Notes: generated from the letters alone by a model not told the origin. DNA of 64,000 bases from JASJAR01 sp039198225 (GCA_039198225.1 JBCCTQ010000022.1:1-64000); one strand, 5' to 3'; counted from the first letter of the stretch, positions 15,775 through 24,861 are shown. Translations and numbers: made by a program.

Positions 15775-16956
15775 ATGGCGACACTCGGCGAAAACATTCT
15801 CGGCCAGGAGGACGGGCCACTTTTTTACAAGGTTGCGAACGCGGACGCGATGGGGGCGACTGCGCCAGAGAACCGCAAGGGCGACGCGCTTCGGACGCTC
15901 GTGCGATCCTATTCGGGTTTTCAGAAAGAGGCGCTCATCCGCTCGGCACGCACGGGCGATACCTGGAGGCTCGCGAGCGACGAAGGCGCCTATCTCAACG
16001 GGTATGACGCGGCTCCGTGCCCGCTGGCGTTCCTCACCTGCGGGATGATCGCGAGTTTCATCAATGAGATAACCGCGCTCGCCAAGATCCAGGGCGTGGA
16101 AATCCGGAAACTCAAACTGACCCAAGACAATTACTACACGATGCAAGGCTCGATGCGGGCGCGGACAATGGTGGGAGGCGCAGAGAATATCGACCTCAAA
16201 GTCGAGATCGATTGCGATCTTGAGGACGGGGCGCTGAGCGACTTTCTGGTGAACGCAACCTACGCGTCGCCGCTCAACGGGCTGATGCGCGGTGCGATCC
16301 CAAGCCTCTTCAAGCTCGCTAAGAACGGAGCCGAATTGACCACGGCGGAAGCGAGAGAACTCGACGCGCCAATTCTGCCGGATCCGGTGGACAATGGCGT
16401 TGCCGCAGAGCCGGTCGCCTCTGAGATTGACTTCATTACAAAGGGTGAGATGTCGCCTAAAAAGGACGTCGCCAAGGGTACGGCTGCAGGTGGCTCGTCG
16501 CTCACAGACCATCAAGACCGCCGGCTCAACCCAGGCGCCAGCGCGGTCATGCGCGAGGACGGGATGAAGGAGATCACCCAAGTCCTTTATTCGCCCCACG
16601 GGTCGTCTTTCACGTTTCTCAGCTCAGAAGACGGCCGCGCGCCGGATGCTTGCACGCTCATCAGCGCCGGAATCGGGTTTTGTTTCATGACCCAATTCGG
16701 CCGCTTCGTGTCGATGTTAAACCTCGACCTTCCTGAATACCGTATCGCGCAGGACACCCATTTTAGCCTTGGCGGGGCATCGGGTGGCACCGGCAAGGCC
16801 GGCGAGGCTGACCCGATTGAGACCCATGTCTTTTTGCAAACCTCCGAGCCTGACGTGACGGCACAGGAGATGCTCGATATTTCGGAGAAGACGTGTTTTC
16901 TCCATGCGTTCTGCCGGACCGATCTCAAAACCAAACTGAAGATCGAGCGGATCTGA
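15775..16956 (+). CDS. Tandem OsmC-like protein
   Basis: A 393-residue protein that looks like two OsmC-fold halves (about 35-190 and 255-393). OsmC/Ohr proteins reduce organic hydroperoxides with two cysteines. The C-terminal half keeps both plausible ones, Cys303 (AGIGFCFMTQ) and Cys374 (SEKTCFLHAF), plus Cys293 and Cys380. The N-terminal half has Cys82/Cys89 but reads NATYASPL where the second cysteine would fall, so it may be structural. Normal OsmC proteins are about 140 residues and work as dimers; here one chain may form the dimer. In this operon it could clear peroxides or reactive adducts made during substrate oxidation. The family call is by pattern, moderate confidence. Confidence 0.7.
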   Translation: MATLGENILGQEDGPLFYKVANADAMGATAPENRKGDALRTLVRSYSGFQKEALIRSARTGDTWRLASDEGAYLNGYDAAPCPLAFLTCGMIASFINEITALAKIQGVEIRKLKLTQDNYYTMQGSMRARTMVGGAENIDLKVEIDCDLEDGALSDFLVNATYASPLNGLMRGAIPSLFKLAKNGAELTTAEARELDAPILPDPVDNGVAAEPVASEIDFITKGEMSPKKDVAKGTAAGGSSLTDHQDRRLNPGASAVMREDGMKEITQVLYSPHGSSFTFLSSEDGRAPDACTLISAGIGFCFMTQFGRFVSMLNLDLPEYRIAQDTHFSLGGASGGTGKAGEADPIETHVFLQTSEPDVTAQEMLDISEKTCFLHAFCRTDLKTKLKIERI

Positions 16957-17717
16957 TGCGGGTCGCGCTCACAGGCGGCTCAAGCGGCATCGGGGCCGCA
17001 CTCGTGGCCGAATTCAAAGCCGCTGGCCATGAGGTGGTGAGCTTCGACATTGCCGAGCCCCAGGGTGCGGATCGTTGGATCGAGACCGACCTCAGCGATC
17101 CAGCCTCGATTGATGAGGCTCTCGCCGCCGCCGATGCACCGTTTGACGCCCTTATCAATAACGCTGGATTGCCGCCCAGGGATGGGCTCGCGCGGAAAGT
17201 GCTCGAGGTCAATTGGTTCGGGCTCACGCAATTTCTCGACGGGATGCTCGACAAGCTGGCGGACGGCGCTTCCATCGTGAACACGGCCTCCCGTGCCGGT
17301 GCCATGTGGCGAGACAATATTGAGGAGGTCAAAGCCCTCCGAACCCTCCCCCGGGAAGACTTGCTTGGCTTCATCGCCGACCGCAACATGGACGCGATCC
17401 GCGCTTACAACCTCAGCAAGGAGGCCGTAATCGTCATGACGACGGCCCGCACCGAGGAAATGATCAAGCGCGGGTTCCGGATGAATGCCGTCAGCCCGTC
17501 GGCGGTGAGCACCGGGATCTTGGACGATTTTGTGAATGCCTTCGGGGAACGCGCGGCCAAGAGCATCGCGCGCGCGGGCCGTCCCGCTGCGCCAGAAGAG
17601 GTGGCGGCGGTGATCGCGTTTTTGGCCTCGCCCGCGAGCCATTGGATCAAAGGCCAGAACATCACGGTCGATGGCGGGATGAGCGCGATGGCTACGACCG
17701 ATATGATGGGGCTCTAA
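16956..17717 (+). CDS. Short-chain dehydrogenase/reductase (second, coniferyl-alcohol dehydrogenase-like)
   Basis: A 253-residue SDR with TGGSSGIG at 6-13, NNAG at 68-71, Ser112 and Tyr151/Lys155 (YNLSK). Like the 11933 SDR it has a ~35-residue insertion between the catalytic Ser and Tyr and ends in a VDGG motif followed by a hydrophobic tail. The two share the same layout but differ widely in sequence, so they are an old paralogous pair, perhaps for different alcohols or stereoisomers. ATG overlaps the OsmC stop (TGATG). A 17-codon frame follows it before the TRAP gene. Confidence 0.88.
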   Translation: MRVALTGGSSGIGAALVAEFKAAGHEVVSFDIAEPQGADRWIETDLSDPASIDEALAAADAPFDALINNAGLPPRDGLARKVLEVNWFGLTQFLDGMLDKLADGASIVNTASRAGAMWRDNIEEVKALRTLPREDLLGFIADRNMDAIRAYNLSKEAVIVMTTARTEEMIKRGFRMNAVSPSAVSTGILDDFVNAFGERAAKSIARAGRPAAPEEVAAVIAFLASPASHWIKGQNITVDGGMSAMATTDMMGL

Positions 17718-17720
17718 GCG

Positions 17721-17774
17721 ATGGCGAACACCGATCTCCGAAAGGCCCAGCGCCGACTGGAGGCTGCAGGTTGA
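17721..17774 (+). CDS. Mini-ORF (17 codons) coupled to the TRAP permease gene
   Basis: ATG 17721 opens three bases after the SDR stop and reads MANTDLRKAQRRLEAAG; its TGA (17772-17774) overlaps the TRAP start as TGATG. The peptide is amphipathic and basic. CTGGAGG inside it can serve as ribosome site for the TRAP gene. Probably a coupling leader; function as a peptide is unproven. Confidence 0.3.
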   Translation: MANTDLRKAQRRLEAAG

Positions 17775-19864
17775 TGAACCATCGCGCGTCCTCCCAGTGG
17801 ATCGGTGCGGTCCTGGCATTTGCCTTTACCATTGTCATCGTGATCTACGCCGCGTCCGGCCCGATGACCGAGTTCGTGCGATGGTTCATCGAGGTCAGCA
17901 CGGCGGATTTCGAGGAACTTTCGCGGCGAGAGCAGCGGGCTCTTTTTAAGGAGCATTGGCTCGGCGCGGCAATGCGTGCCTTTGAGCAAAGTGTGCTTTT
18001 GCCCACCGGCATGATCCTTGGTCTCCCGCTCCTTTTCAGCCTCGCCATCGCGTTTCTCTATCTCCCAGGCCTCAAGCCGGGGCTTTCGATTGCGCTCGCC
18101 TCGCTCTCCGCCGCGATCATGATCATCTGGATCGCCAAGCTCTTCGCGGTCGATGGCGGGGTCCTCCCAAGTGCGACGCTTCTTGATTACACCCTCTTTC
18201 CCGTTGCCGTCGCTCTGACGCTGTTTCTCACCTGGCGGATGTTCGGTGGCTTTATCGTGGGCTTCTGCATCTTCTGGCTGGTCTACTTTTTCGTTCGGGG
18301 ATGGCTGCCCGACTGGACCGGGATCCTTGCGGGCTCGGACAGCACGATTGAGCAATCCATGCGGGCGATGGTGTTGAACTTCTGGGCTCAAACGGGGGGT
18401 ATGTTTGGCCAGCCATTGCAAGTGGTTTCGGGCAATGTGCTGATCTTCATCGTCTTTGGCTCCGTCCTCATGGCGTCGGGGGCGGGCGAGCTCTTGATGA
18501 AGATCGCCAACCGGTTGACGGGGCGTTTTACCGGCGGCGCGGCCCATGCGGCGGTGGCCTCCTCGGCGCTTTTCGGGACGCTCTCGGGCGCCGCGATTTC
18601 TAACGTCGTTTCCACCGGCGTGATGACAATCCCGGTGATCAAGCGGTCAGGTTTCAAGCCGACCTTCGCCGCCGCCGTCGAGGCGGCCGCCTCCACCGGA
18701 GGCCAGGTTATGCCGCCGGTCATGGGTGTGGTGGCGTTCTTCGTCGCGGGCCAGATCGGGCTCGAATACCGCTACATCGTGGTTGCCGCGATCATGCCCG
18801 CAATCTTCTTTTATTTGGGCACGTTTCTCACAGTTTATTTTGAGGCGCGCCGCCAGGGGGTGGGTCCTTTGCCCGTCGAGGCCCGGCCTGGTCTGTCTTC
18901 CGGCGAGCGGGTCCAATGCCTCGTTTTCGTGCTGCCTCTGGGCGTCTTGAGCTACATGCTCTTCGTCCAGCCTTCGGTCCTGAAGGCTGGGTTTTACGGC
19001 TTTATCGTCGCCCTTGCCGCGTCGCTTGTCCTTTTCCCGTCCTTCCGGAAGCCCGGACGGATCTGGCAGGCATTCGTCGATGCGGGCCGGATGTCGGCTT
19101 CAATCATTGTGATCGTTGCCGCCATTGGCCTGATCGTTGGCCTCATTCAGGTTTCTGGATTCTCGGGTCGTTTGTCGCTCCTTCTGACGCAGCTTGCCGA
19201 TGGGCCGCTTTTCACGACCCTCGTCGTGGTCGCCTTGGGGGCAATCGTGCTTGGCATGGGGCTCCCGCCGGGGGCGACATATTTTATCATCGTGATTGCC
19301 CTGAGCTCAGGCATCGACGCGGTGGGGTTAGCACCCTTAACGCTCCACCTCTTTGTGGTCTTTTTCGCGGTGATCTCAACGGTCACGCCGCCGGTTGCCT
19401 TGGCGGCCTTTGCGGCGGCGCCAATTGCGGGCGCTGATCCGGTGCAAACCGGGTTTCAGGCCGCGCGGCTCGCCATCGCAGGTTTCCTCGTCCCGTTCGT
19501 TTTCGTCTACCATCCCGCACTTCTCTACCAGTTACAGGAGCTTTTCCTCTGGTTCGGAGGAGAGCTCCCGCGCTCTGGCGCCATGATCGACATGGGCGAC
19601 GTCGATTGGGGCGATCTGGCATGGGTGACATTGGTCTTCGGCCTGGCGCTTTGGCTTCTGACATCGGCCTTGGCCGGCTTTGAGAAAAACAAACTCCACT
19701 GGGCCGAGCGGGTCGTCCGGGTCGCGCTCCCGGTGCCGCTTTTGTGGCCCAACATGGCGGTTGCGTTGCCCGCACTCGCCGTCGCAGTCTTGATCATCAT
19801 CGGCCACCGGTTCCTCGGGGGAGAAGAACCCGATTTCCAGGTGGCCACAGAAGAACGCGGGTAA
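17774..19864 (+). CDS. TRAP transporter fused permease (DctQ-DctM, TAXI type)
   Basis: A 696-residue membrane protein with many hydrophobic segments. The N-terminal third corresponds to the small 4-helix subunit and the rest to the 12-helix DctM domain, with conserved stretches such as SGAAISNVVSTGVMTIP, the AAASTGGQVMPPVMG segment and GMGLPPGATYF. Fused permeases of this kind work with TAXI binding proteins, and one follows 17 bases downstream. TRAP systems import organic acids and similar solutes using an ion gradient. Having both an ABC and a TRAP importer in one operon suggests that two related substrates are taken up. Confidence 0.9.
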   Translation: MNHRASSQWIGAVLAFAFTIVIVIYAASGPMTEFVRWFIEVSTADFEELSRREQRALFKEHWLGAAMRAFEQSVLLPTGMILGLPLLFSLAIAFLYLPGLKPGLSIALASLSAAIMIIWIAKLFAVDGGVLPSATLLDYTLFPVAVALTLFLTWRMFGGFIVGFCIFWLVYFFVRGWLPDWTGILAGSDSTIEQSMRAMVLNFWAQTGGMFGQPLQVVSGNVLIFIVFGSVLMASGAGELLMKIANRLTGRFTGGAAHAAVASSALFGTLSGAAISNVVSTGVMTIPVIKRSGFKPTFAAAVEAAASTGGQVMPPVMGVVAFFVAGQIGLEYRYIVVAAIMPAIFFYLGTFLTVYFEARRQGVGPLPVEARPGLSSGERVQCLVFVLPLGVLSYMLFVQPSVLKAGFYGFIVALAASLVLFPSFRKPGRIWQAFVDAGRMSASIIVIVAAIGLIVGLIQVSGFSGRLSLLLTQLADGPLFTTLVVVALGAIVLGMGLPPGATYFIIVIALSSGIDAVGLAPLTLHLFVVFFAVISTVTPPVALAAFAAAPIAGADPVQTGFQAARLAIAGFLVPFVFVYHPALLYQLQELFLWFGGELPRSGAMIDMGDVDWGDLAWVTLVFGLALWLLTSALAGFEKNKLHWAERVVRVALPVPLLWPNMAVALPALAVAVLIIIGHRFLGGEEPDFQVATEERG

Positions 19865-19881
19865 TTTTAGGGAGGACTACC

Positions 19882-20859
19882 ATGCGGAATATATGCCTTG
19901 TGGCCGCGGCCGCTACGGCCGTCGCCACCGGAGCAATGGCCGAAGACAAGACGCTCAAAATGGCCACCATCGCGCCGAGCCTCGGTGCCGCCATTACCAT
20001 GGCCACCGTCGCCAATGTGATCACCGACAATCTCGACGGGGTATCGGTGGAGGTCTCCGCCGGCGGCGCGGCCACGCTCCATATGGTCGAGGTCGCGCGC
20101 GGCAATCTCGATATGTCAATGACAAGTCCGGTGATCTACAACCTCATGGTGGGCGGCAAGGCGATGTATGCCAAGACGCCCGAAGCCCCGGAACTCGCCA
20201 AGAACCTCTCGTTGATGATGTGGTACCCCTACGGCGCTTATCATTTCGCGGTGCGTGCCGACAGCGACATCCAAACCCTCGACGATATTGAGGGGGCCAC
20301 AATCTTTCTCGGGCCCCAGGGCGGTGGCGCATACAATGCGGCGCGGGGCTGGGTCGAGGCGTCGACGGGCCTCGTCGTCGGTGAGGATTACGAAGCCATC
20401 AAAGCCAACTGGCAGACGGGATATCAGGCGTTTCTCGACGACAAGATCGACGTCTATGTCAACGGGTGCCTCGACCCTTGTGGCCAATTCATCCAATTCA
20501 CCGAAACCGAAGAGGTTCGCTTCATCGGCCCCGAGGAGCACGACCACGAGGAGGTGGCGGCCTATCTCGGTCAATTCCGGTTCAAGGAAGAAGTCCCTGC
20601 AGGCCTTTACGATGGCCAAAAGAACGACGAGGCGGTGATGTCGTTTAACACCTCCGTCGGCATCGCTGTGCGGTCCGATCTCGATGAAGAGACGGTCTAT
20701 AAGATGACCAAAGCGTTCTGGGACAATATCGAACAGGTGACATCTGAGGCGCCGTGGGCGAAGGCCCTAGATGTGAATTACGCCGCGACACAGCGCGGCA
20801 TGATGCAACTCCATCCGGGGGCTGCTCGGTATTACCGCGAAGCCGGGGCGATGAACTAA
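19882..20859 (+). CDS. TRAP transporter periplasmic binding protein, TAXI family
   Basis: A 325-residue exported protein; ATG 19882 follows AGGGAGGA and opens a 20-residue signal peptide (cleavage after AMA). TAXI-family pattern: KMATIAPSLGAAITMATVA at the mature start, and IFLGPQGGGAYNAARGW in the middle, which resembles the GxxGSGT-type ligand-binding region. It is the partner of the fused permease just upstream and the last gene of the operon; a hairpin with a T-rich tail follows at 20890. Confidence 0.88.
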   Translation: MRNICLVAAAATAVATGAMAEDKTLKMATIAPSLGAAITMATVANVITDNLDGVSVEVSAGGAATLHMVEVARGNLDMSMTSPVIYNLMVGGKAMYAKTPEAPELAKNLSLMMWYPYGAYHFAVRADSDIQTLDDIEGATIFLGPQGGGAYNAARGWVEASTGLVVGEDYEAIKANWQTGYQAFLDDKIDVYVNGCLDPCGQFIQFTETEEVRFIGPEEHDHEEVAAYLGQFRFKEEVPAGLYDGQKNDEAVMSFNTSVGIAVRSDLDEETVYKMTKAFWDNIEQVTSEAPWAKALDVNYAATQRGMMQLHPGAARYYREAGAMN

Positions 20860-20889
20860 CGACGGCGCGTCTTAAAACCAATGAAGTGG

Positions 20890-20924
20890 ACGCCCCGGGC
20901 CTGTTGCACTGGGCGTTTCTTTTC
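20890..20924 (+). terminator. Terminator of the transport/dehydrogenase operon
   Basis: ACGCCC (20890-20895) pairs with GGGCGT (20911-20916) and is followed by TTTCTTTT. It lies 31 bases after the TAXI stop and before the converging gene ending at 20968. The 15-base loop makes it only moderately strong. Confidence 0.6.
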
Positions 20925-20967
20925 CGACGCTTCCGCTGGTTAGAGTTGGCCGGATTAGACGAAAGGG

Positions 20968-21846
20968 TCAGGTGGCGTGCATCGACCGTCGAACGGGCCA
21001 ACCGGCCATAAAGCACGCTAGTTCCCCGGCCGTTGTTGTCACGCGAAAGAGGAGCGCGGCGAGGAGCAAGTCGGCTTCTGGTGCGACCCCACCCATCGCC
21101 ACGACCAGCGCCGCTTCCCGCGCGCCGAGACCACCCGGCGCCCCTGGTGTCGCGTATCCGACAAGCCAGGCAAAGAGTGCCGCACCTGCGGTGTAAAAGA
21201 AGGGCACGGGCACGATGAGGTTGGCCAGTGTCGCAAAAAGCGCGGCGAGGAGGGCCAGGAAGGCTGCAGCAATCAAAACCGGAAATACGAGATCGCGGGC
21301 AGGTGGCTGGCCTGGCAAAATGGTCTTCCGGAGAAGGGCCCACAAGACAAGGGCGAGGATTGGGCCAGCGAAAAGAAGCGCTCGCACCGCCCAAGTCCAG
21401 TCGCCGAACATCGTTTGTGGTAGGAACGGGGCGAGGCCCGACAGAACGATCAAGGCAGCGAGCGGGTAGCAGAAAAGCTCTGCGAGGGTCGCCCGGCCGA
21501 GATCTCCGTCGCTCAGCCCGCCCCCGCGAAGATAGAATGCCCGGCCAAGGAGATGGGCAAAGTTGCCTGGCACGTACCGCCCGACCAGTGAGACGGTGAA
21601 GGAAAAATAAGTCCGTTGGCGGGGCTCAGGGCCCCAGTGGGTCACGATCTGATGCCAAACCTCGGCCGAAAGAAAGAGGGAGGCGGCGTAGATTGCGGCG
21701 AGGCCAGCAAGCGTGACGACTTGGCCTTGGGACGGACGCCAGGCGCGGAGCGCGGGCCAGTGTTCGGCAAATTCAAAACCGAGAAAGACCAGGGCTGCGG
21801 CGAGAACTGCAAAGCCGAGGACCCGGGCGACGCGGCTCACGGCCAT
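20968..21846 (-). CDS. Polytopic membrane protein, flippase-like (lysylphosphatidylglycerol synthase TM / UPF0104 type)
   Basis: A 292-residue membrane protein with about eight hydrophobic segments. SLVGRYVPGNFAHLLGRAFYL near residue 90 and GGLGAREAALVVAM near residue 250 are typical of the flippase-like/lysylphosphatidylglycerol-synthase transmembrane family, which includes proteins thought to move lipid-linked sugars. The start at 21846 leaves 25 bases after the upstream stop; a longer start at 21900 would overlap it. It forms a three-gene minus operon with a polytopic protein and a GT2 glycosyltransferase, so a role in moving or using a glycolipid is likely. Substrate unknown. Confidence 0.75.
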   Translation of the reverse strand: MAVSRVARVLGFAVLAAALVFLGFEFAEHWPALRAWRPSQGQVVTLAGLAAIYAASLFLSAEVWHQIVTHWGPEPRQRTYFSFTVSLVGRYVPGNFAHLLGRAFYLRGGGLSDGDLGRATLAELFCYPLAALIVLSGLAPFLPQTMFGDWTWAVRALLFAGPILALVLWALLRKTILPGQPPARDLVFPVLIAAAFLALLAALFATLANLIVPVPFFYTAGAALFAWLVGYATPGAPGGLGAREAALVVAMGGVAPEADLLLAALLFRVTTTAGELACFMAGWPVRRSMHAT

Positions 21847-21871
21847 TCTCTCGTGCCCAAGCGCAAGACGA

Positions 21872-23449
21872 TCATTCTGCGTCGCCCCCAGCCTGGCCAC
21901 CCGGCGGCAAAGGGGGACGGCAAAGGGAGCCGATCTGGGCCTCGCTCAAGGACAATCCGGCTGCCTGTTCGAGGCAGTGCTCTTCCGTCCAATCCGCGAA
22001 GAAACGCCAGTCCGAACGAAAATTTGCCGTGTAGAGGAGGGCGATGAAGAGGTTTGCAGCGAGCCCGCAAAGGCAGGCCAGAGCCATGATGCGTCCGGCC
22101 GATCCTTTGCTCGAAGCCAAGCGAGGCGCGAGGACACCGACCCCAAGAAAGACCAAAGGGCCCAATGCGATCCAAAGGTCGATCCGGTAGCGGAGTGTGA
22201 TCGTCGCATAGGACAACACAAAGACGGCTGCGATGGCCGATGTCAGCAAGGGTGCTGCCGCCGCGGCGAAGTCAGCGCGCGGGGCGCGGAAGGCAGCGAA
22301 AGCGGCGACAAAAAACCCTGCCCACATCCAAAGTACACCCATATCTGGCCGCTCGATCCGAATGAAACCGTAGCGTTCCTCGGTGAGCATCAGATGGGTC
22401 CGCTCCATGTAGTCATGCACCGCTTCTGTCCACGGTGTGTAAGGGATGGCCACACCGTAGAGGACCGCCGAATAGGGTACGCGGCCGATATTGAAAGCGC
22501 CGTGTTCGGTGAAGGTTTGGCCGCGGCGTCCATCCGCTTCTTCGATCCCAAAGTAGGATGGGCCGTATTGGGTGGCCCCAGCCTCAAACGTGCCGTGGCC
22601 GGTCGACATATCCCCGAAGCGAAGTTGATTGAGGCCGAGATAGGCCCCGCCGCCGGCACCGAGCACTGCGAGCGCGAGAAGGGCGGGAGCAAACGCCCGC
22701 GCCCTGTCTTGCCAGAGGGCAAAGAGGATGGCCAAACCGGTTCCGAGATAAAGTGCGACCGCGATATGGGGTCGGGCATGAACGGCAATAGCGGCGCAAA
22801 TCGCCAGGCCGATAAGGATCTTGGCCACCGGCCATCCGCTCGCCAAAACCCGGCTCCAAAGCCAGAGGAAGATTGCGCCGAGGCCAAAGCAAACGGCGAT
22901 GGGCTCGTGGTAGAGCGAGACATTGGCCACCAGGAGGACGCCGACGCCGCCGAACCAGAGCGTCACCCCTAGGACGACGGCCCAAAACGGCGCCATCGAC
23001 CAGTTTTCGGCGACGCCGTTCTCCGTTTGGCGGCGCATTGCCCCCCGTGCAGCGGCCAAGAATGCGAGGTGGTAAAATGCCGTGCCGAGGATTGCCCAAA
23101 ACGCAATCGAGTAAGGCGCGAGGTTGACCGAGCCGATAGGGATGAAGGGGGCCGCCAAGGCCCGGGTGATGAGCGGTGCCGCCCCATGGTACAGAAATCC
23201 AACACCTTCAGGAGTGTAATGGCCTTCATAACGCAGCACGCGGGCTGGCAGATCGAGCCGGCCGTCCATGATGGCCAGCCAGTACTGGTCATAAATTTCC
23301 TGGCCAAAGTTCGGGTAATTCTGTGCCGGATGATAGACCGTCACCATCCAAGCATAAGCTGCGGCCCCCAAAATCGCCGTGACCAAAGACAGAAGCGCCG
23401 CCGTACGGACGTGATCGCGCGAGGTCTCCAAATAGGTTTGGTCAGCCAT
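21872..23449 (-). CDS. Large polytopic membrane protein, GT-C glycosyltransferase-like
   Basis: A 525-residue membrane protein with about eleven hydrophobic segments and a large periplasmic loop after the first helix (HPAQNYPNFGQEIYDQYW). This outline, with an acidic motif in the first loop, is like GT-C glycosyltransferases that use polyprenyl-phosphate sugars. I do not recognise a specific family. The start at 23449 overlaps the GT2 gene by eight bases; an upstream Met at 23497 would overlap more. The end is Pro/Gly-rich. The GT2 upstream may supply the lipid-linked sugar donor and the gene downstream a flippase. Confidence 0.65.
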   Translation of the reverse strand: MADQTYLETSRDHVRTAALLSLVTAILGAAAYAWMVTVYHPAQNYPNFGQEIYDQYWLAIMDGRLDLPARVLRYEGHYTPEGVGFLYHGAAPLITRALAAPFIPIGSVNLAPYSIAFWAILGTAFYHLAFLAAARGAMRRQTENGVAENWSMAPFWAVVLGVTLWFGGVGVLLVANVSLYHEPIAVCFGLGAIFLWLWSRVLASGWPVAKILIGLAICAAIAVHARPHIAVALYLGTGLAILFALWQDRARAFAPALLALAVLGAGGGAYLGLNQLRFGDMSTGHGTFEAGATQYGPSYFGIEEADGRRGQTFTEHGAFNIGRVPYSAVLYGVAIPYTPWTEAVHDYMERTHLMLTEERYGFIRIERPDMGVLWMWAGFFVAAFAAFRAPRADFAAAAAPLLTSAIAAVFVLSYATITLRYRIDLWIALGPLVFLGVGVLAPRLASSKGSAGRIMALACLCGLAANLFIALLYTANFRSDWRFFADWTEEHCLEQAAGLSLSEAQIGSLCRPPLPPGGQAGGDAE

Positions 23450-24575
23450 ATCTTTTGCCACGAAGCTCGTAGTCCCGCTCTTCGGAACTTGCGTCATCCA
23501 AAAGCGAGGAGTCGGCGGCTTGGTCCGGCAACGCCTCGGGGGGAGGCGCAGAAAGCATGCCAGCCGCTTCGATCTTCCGGAGGCGGACCAACAGAGCCTC
23601 GGTGAGCCGCCGGTTGGTGGCCATAGAGTCGCTTAGAAACGCAACGACGACCGTGAAATAGCCCGCAAGGATGAGCACTCCGCCGATCACAAGCGACTGG
23701 AGGTGCCCGTCGCCCTGGCCAATCGAGTAGAAATATAGAAACCGTAAGATCGGCAATCCGCCGATCCCGATCATCAAGAGCCCCGGCAGGATAAAGCTCC
23801 GGAGCGACCGGTACATGAAGAGCGACCGGATAAGTGTCACCAACTGGCGCCGAAGAAAGTTCGCCGTCGATTTGAAGAGCCGCGAGGGCCGGGTGGCGCT
23901 GTTGACCTTCACCGGGACCGACCGAATGACAAAGCCCGATTGCGCCGCATGGATAATGGTCTCGATCGTGTAGCTGAACTTGGTCATCACGTTGACCGAC
24001 AACGCTGCCTCACGGCTATAGGCGCGAAAGCCTGATACAGCGTCTTTCACATCCGTCCCGGTCACCGCGGCAATCGTGAGGCTCCCCATCCTTTGAAGGA
24101 AGCGCTTCTGGGCTGAAAATTCCGGGTTCGCGCCGGGATTGCGGTCCCCGATGACGATGTCTGCCGCGCCGGCCACAATGGGCGCGATCAGGTCGGGAAT
24201 TGAGGATCCGTCGTATTGGTGGTCGCCATCGGTGTTGACGACAATGTCGGCGCCGAGCTCTACGGACCGCTCGATGCCCGATTGAAAACTTGCCGCAAGG
24301 CCGCGATTGACCTTGTTGCCGATCACATGGTCAGCTCCCGCGGTTCGGGCAACTTCCAGGGTGCGGTCAATGGAGCCGTCATCGATGACCAAGACCTCGA
24401 CCGCGCGGATGCCGGGGATCTTGCGGGGAATGGCGGCGATGACGTCCGGGAGCGTAGTCTCTTCGTTGAGGCAGGGGATCTGGACGATCAGTTTGAGGTT
24501 CCGATCGGAAGTGGTGCTGTCCTCGAGACGATCAGCCTCGAAATCCCGGGCCGTTTTGGCGTGCTCAGATTCCAT
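23442..24575 (-). CDS. Family 2 glycosyltransferase with C-terminal membrane helices (DPM1/polyprenyl-phosphate sugar type)
   Basis: A 377-residue protein. The GT-A domain (about 25-235) has IPCLNEE at the start, VIDDGSIDRT near residue 65 and the metal motif NTDGDHQYDG near 110, then the GDR and SGFRAYSRE motifs of dolichyl/undecaprenyl-phosphate glycosyltransferases. Two hydrophobic helices follow (about 260-280 and 295-320), then an acidic, charged tail. It would transfer a sugar to a polyprenyl phosphate. ATG 24575 is chosen; GTG 24620 in the same frame is possible and would add 15 residues. First gene of the minus-strand trio. Confidence 0.85.
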   Translation of the reverse strand: MESEHAKTARDFEADRLEDSTTSDRNLKLIVQIPCLNEETTLPDVIAAIPRKIPGIRAVEVLVIDDGSIDRTLEVARTAGADHVIGNKVNRGLAASFQSGIERSVELGADIVVNTDGDHQYDGSSIPDLIAPIVAGAADIVIGDRNPGANPEFSAQKRFLQRMGSLTIAAVTGTDVKDAVSGFRAYSREAALSVNVMTKFSYTIETIIHAAQSGFVIRSVPVKVNSATRPSRLFKSTANFLRRQLVTLIRSLFMYRSLRSFILPGLLMIGIGGLPILRFLYFYSIGQGDGHLQSLVIGGVLILAGYFTVVVAFLSDSMATNRRLTEALLVRLRKIEAAGMLSAPPPEALPDQAADSSLLDDASSEERDYELRGKRYG

Positions 24576-24717
24576 GCTCAAAAGCTCTTCGTCCCGTTCC
24601 GATACCGCGATTGCACCCACATACCGGAGGGCTGAGGCATCGCCTCAACCTTCCGAACCCGATAAGAGCGGGACGCCAAGGACGGAGGTTCGAAACCGAA
24701 AATCCGTGGGCCCCTTA

Positions 24718-24742
24718 GCACTCAAAACGCCCGAATGAGTGC
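24718..24742. repeat. Inverted repeat GCACTCA-N11-TGAGTGC
   Basis: Perfect 7-base arms (24718-24724 and 24736-24742) lie about 140 bases upstream of the GT2 start and 300 bases before mrpA. No T run follows, so it is a candidate operator or RNA hairpin rather than a terminator. Confidence 0.4.
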
Positions 24743-24861
24743 CGATCGCTCCTCCGCTAGCTCCGAAGATTGACTAAATTGAGGCGACGGCGCGACACCG
24801 CTATCCGATATCCGGGCGTTATGCCATTGATCGGTTTCAAATTTCATAAGTCTGGGCCTCC

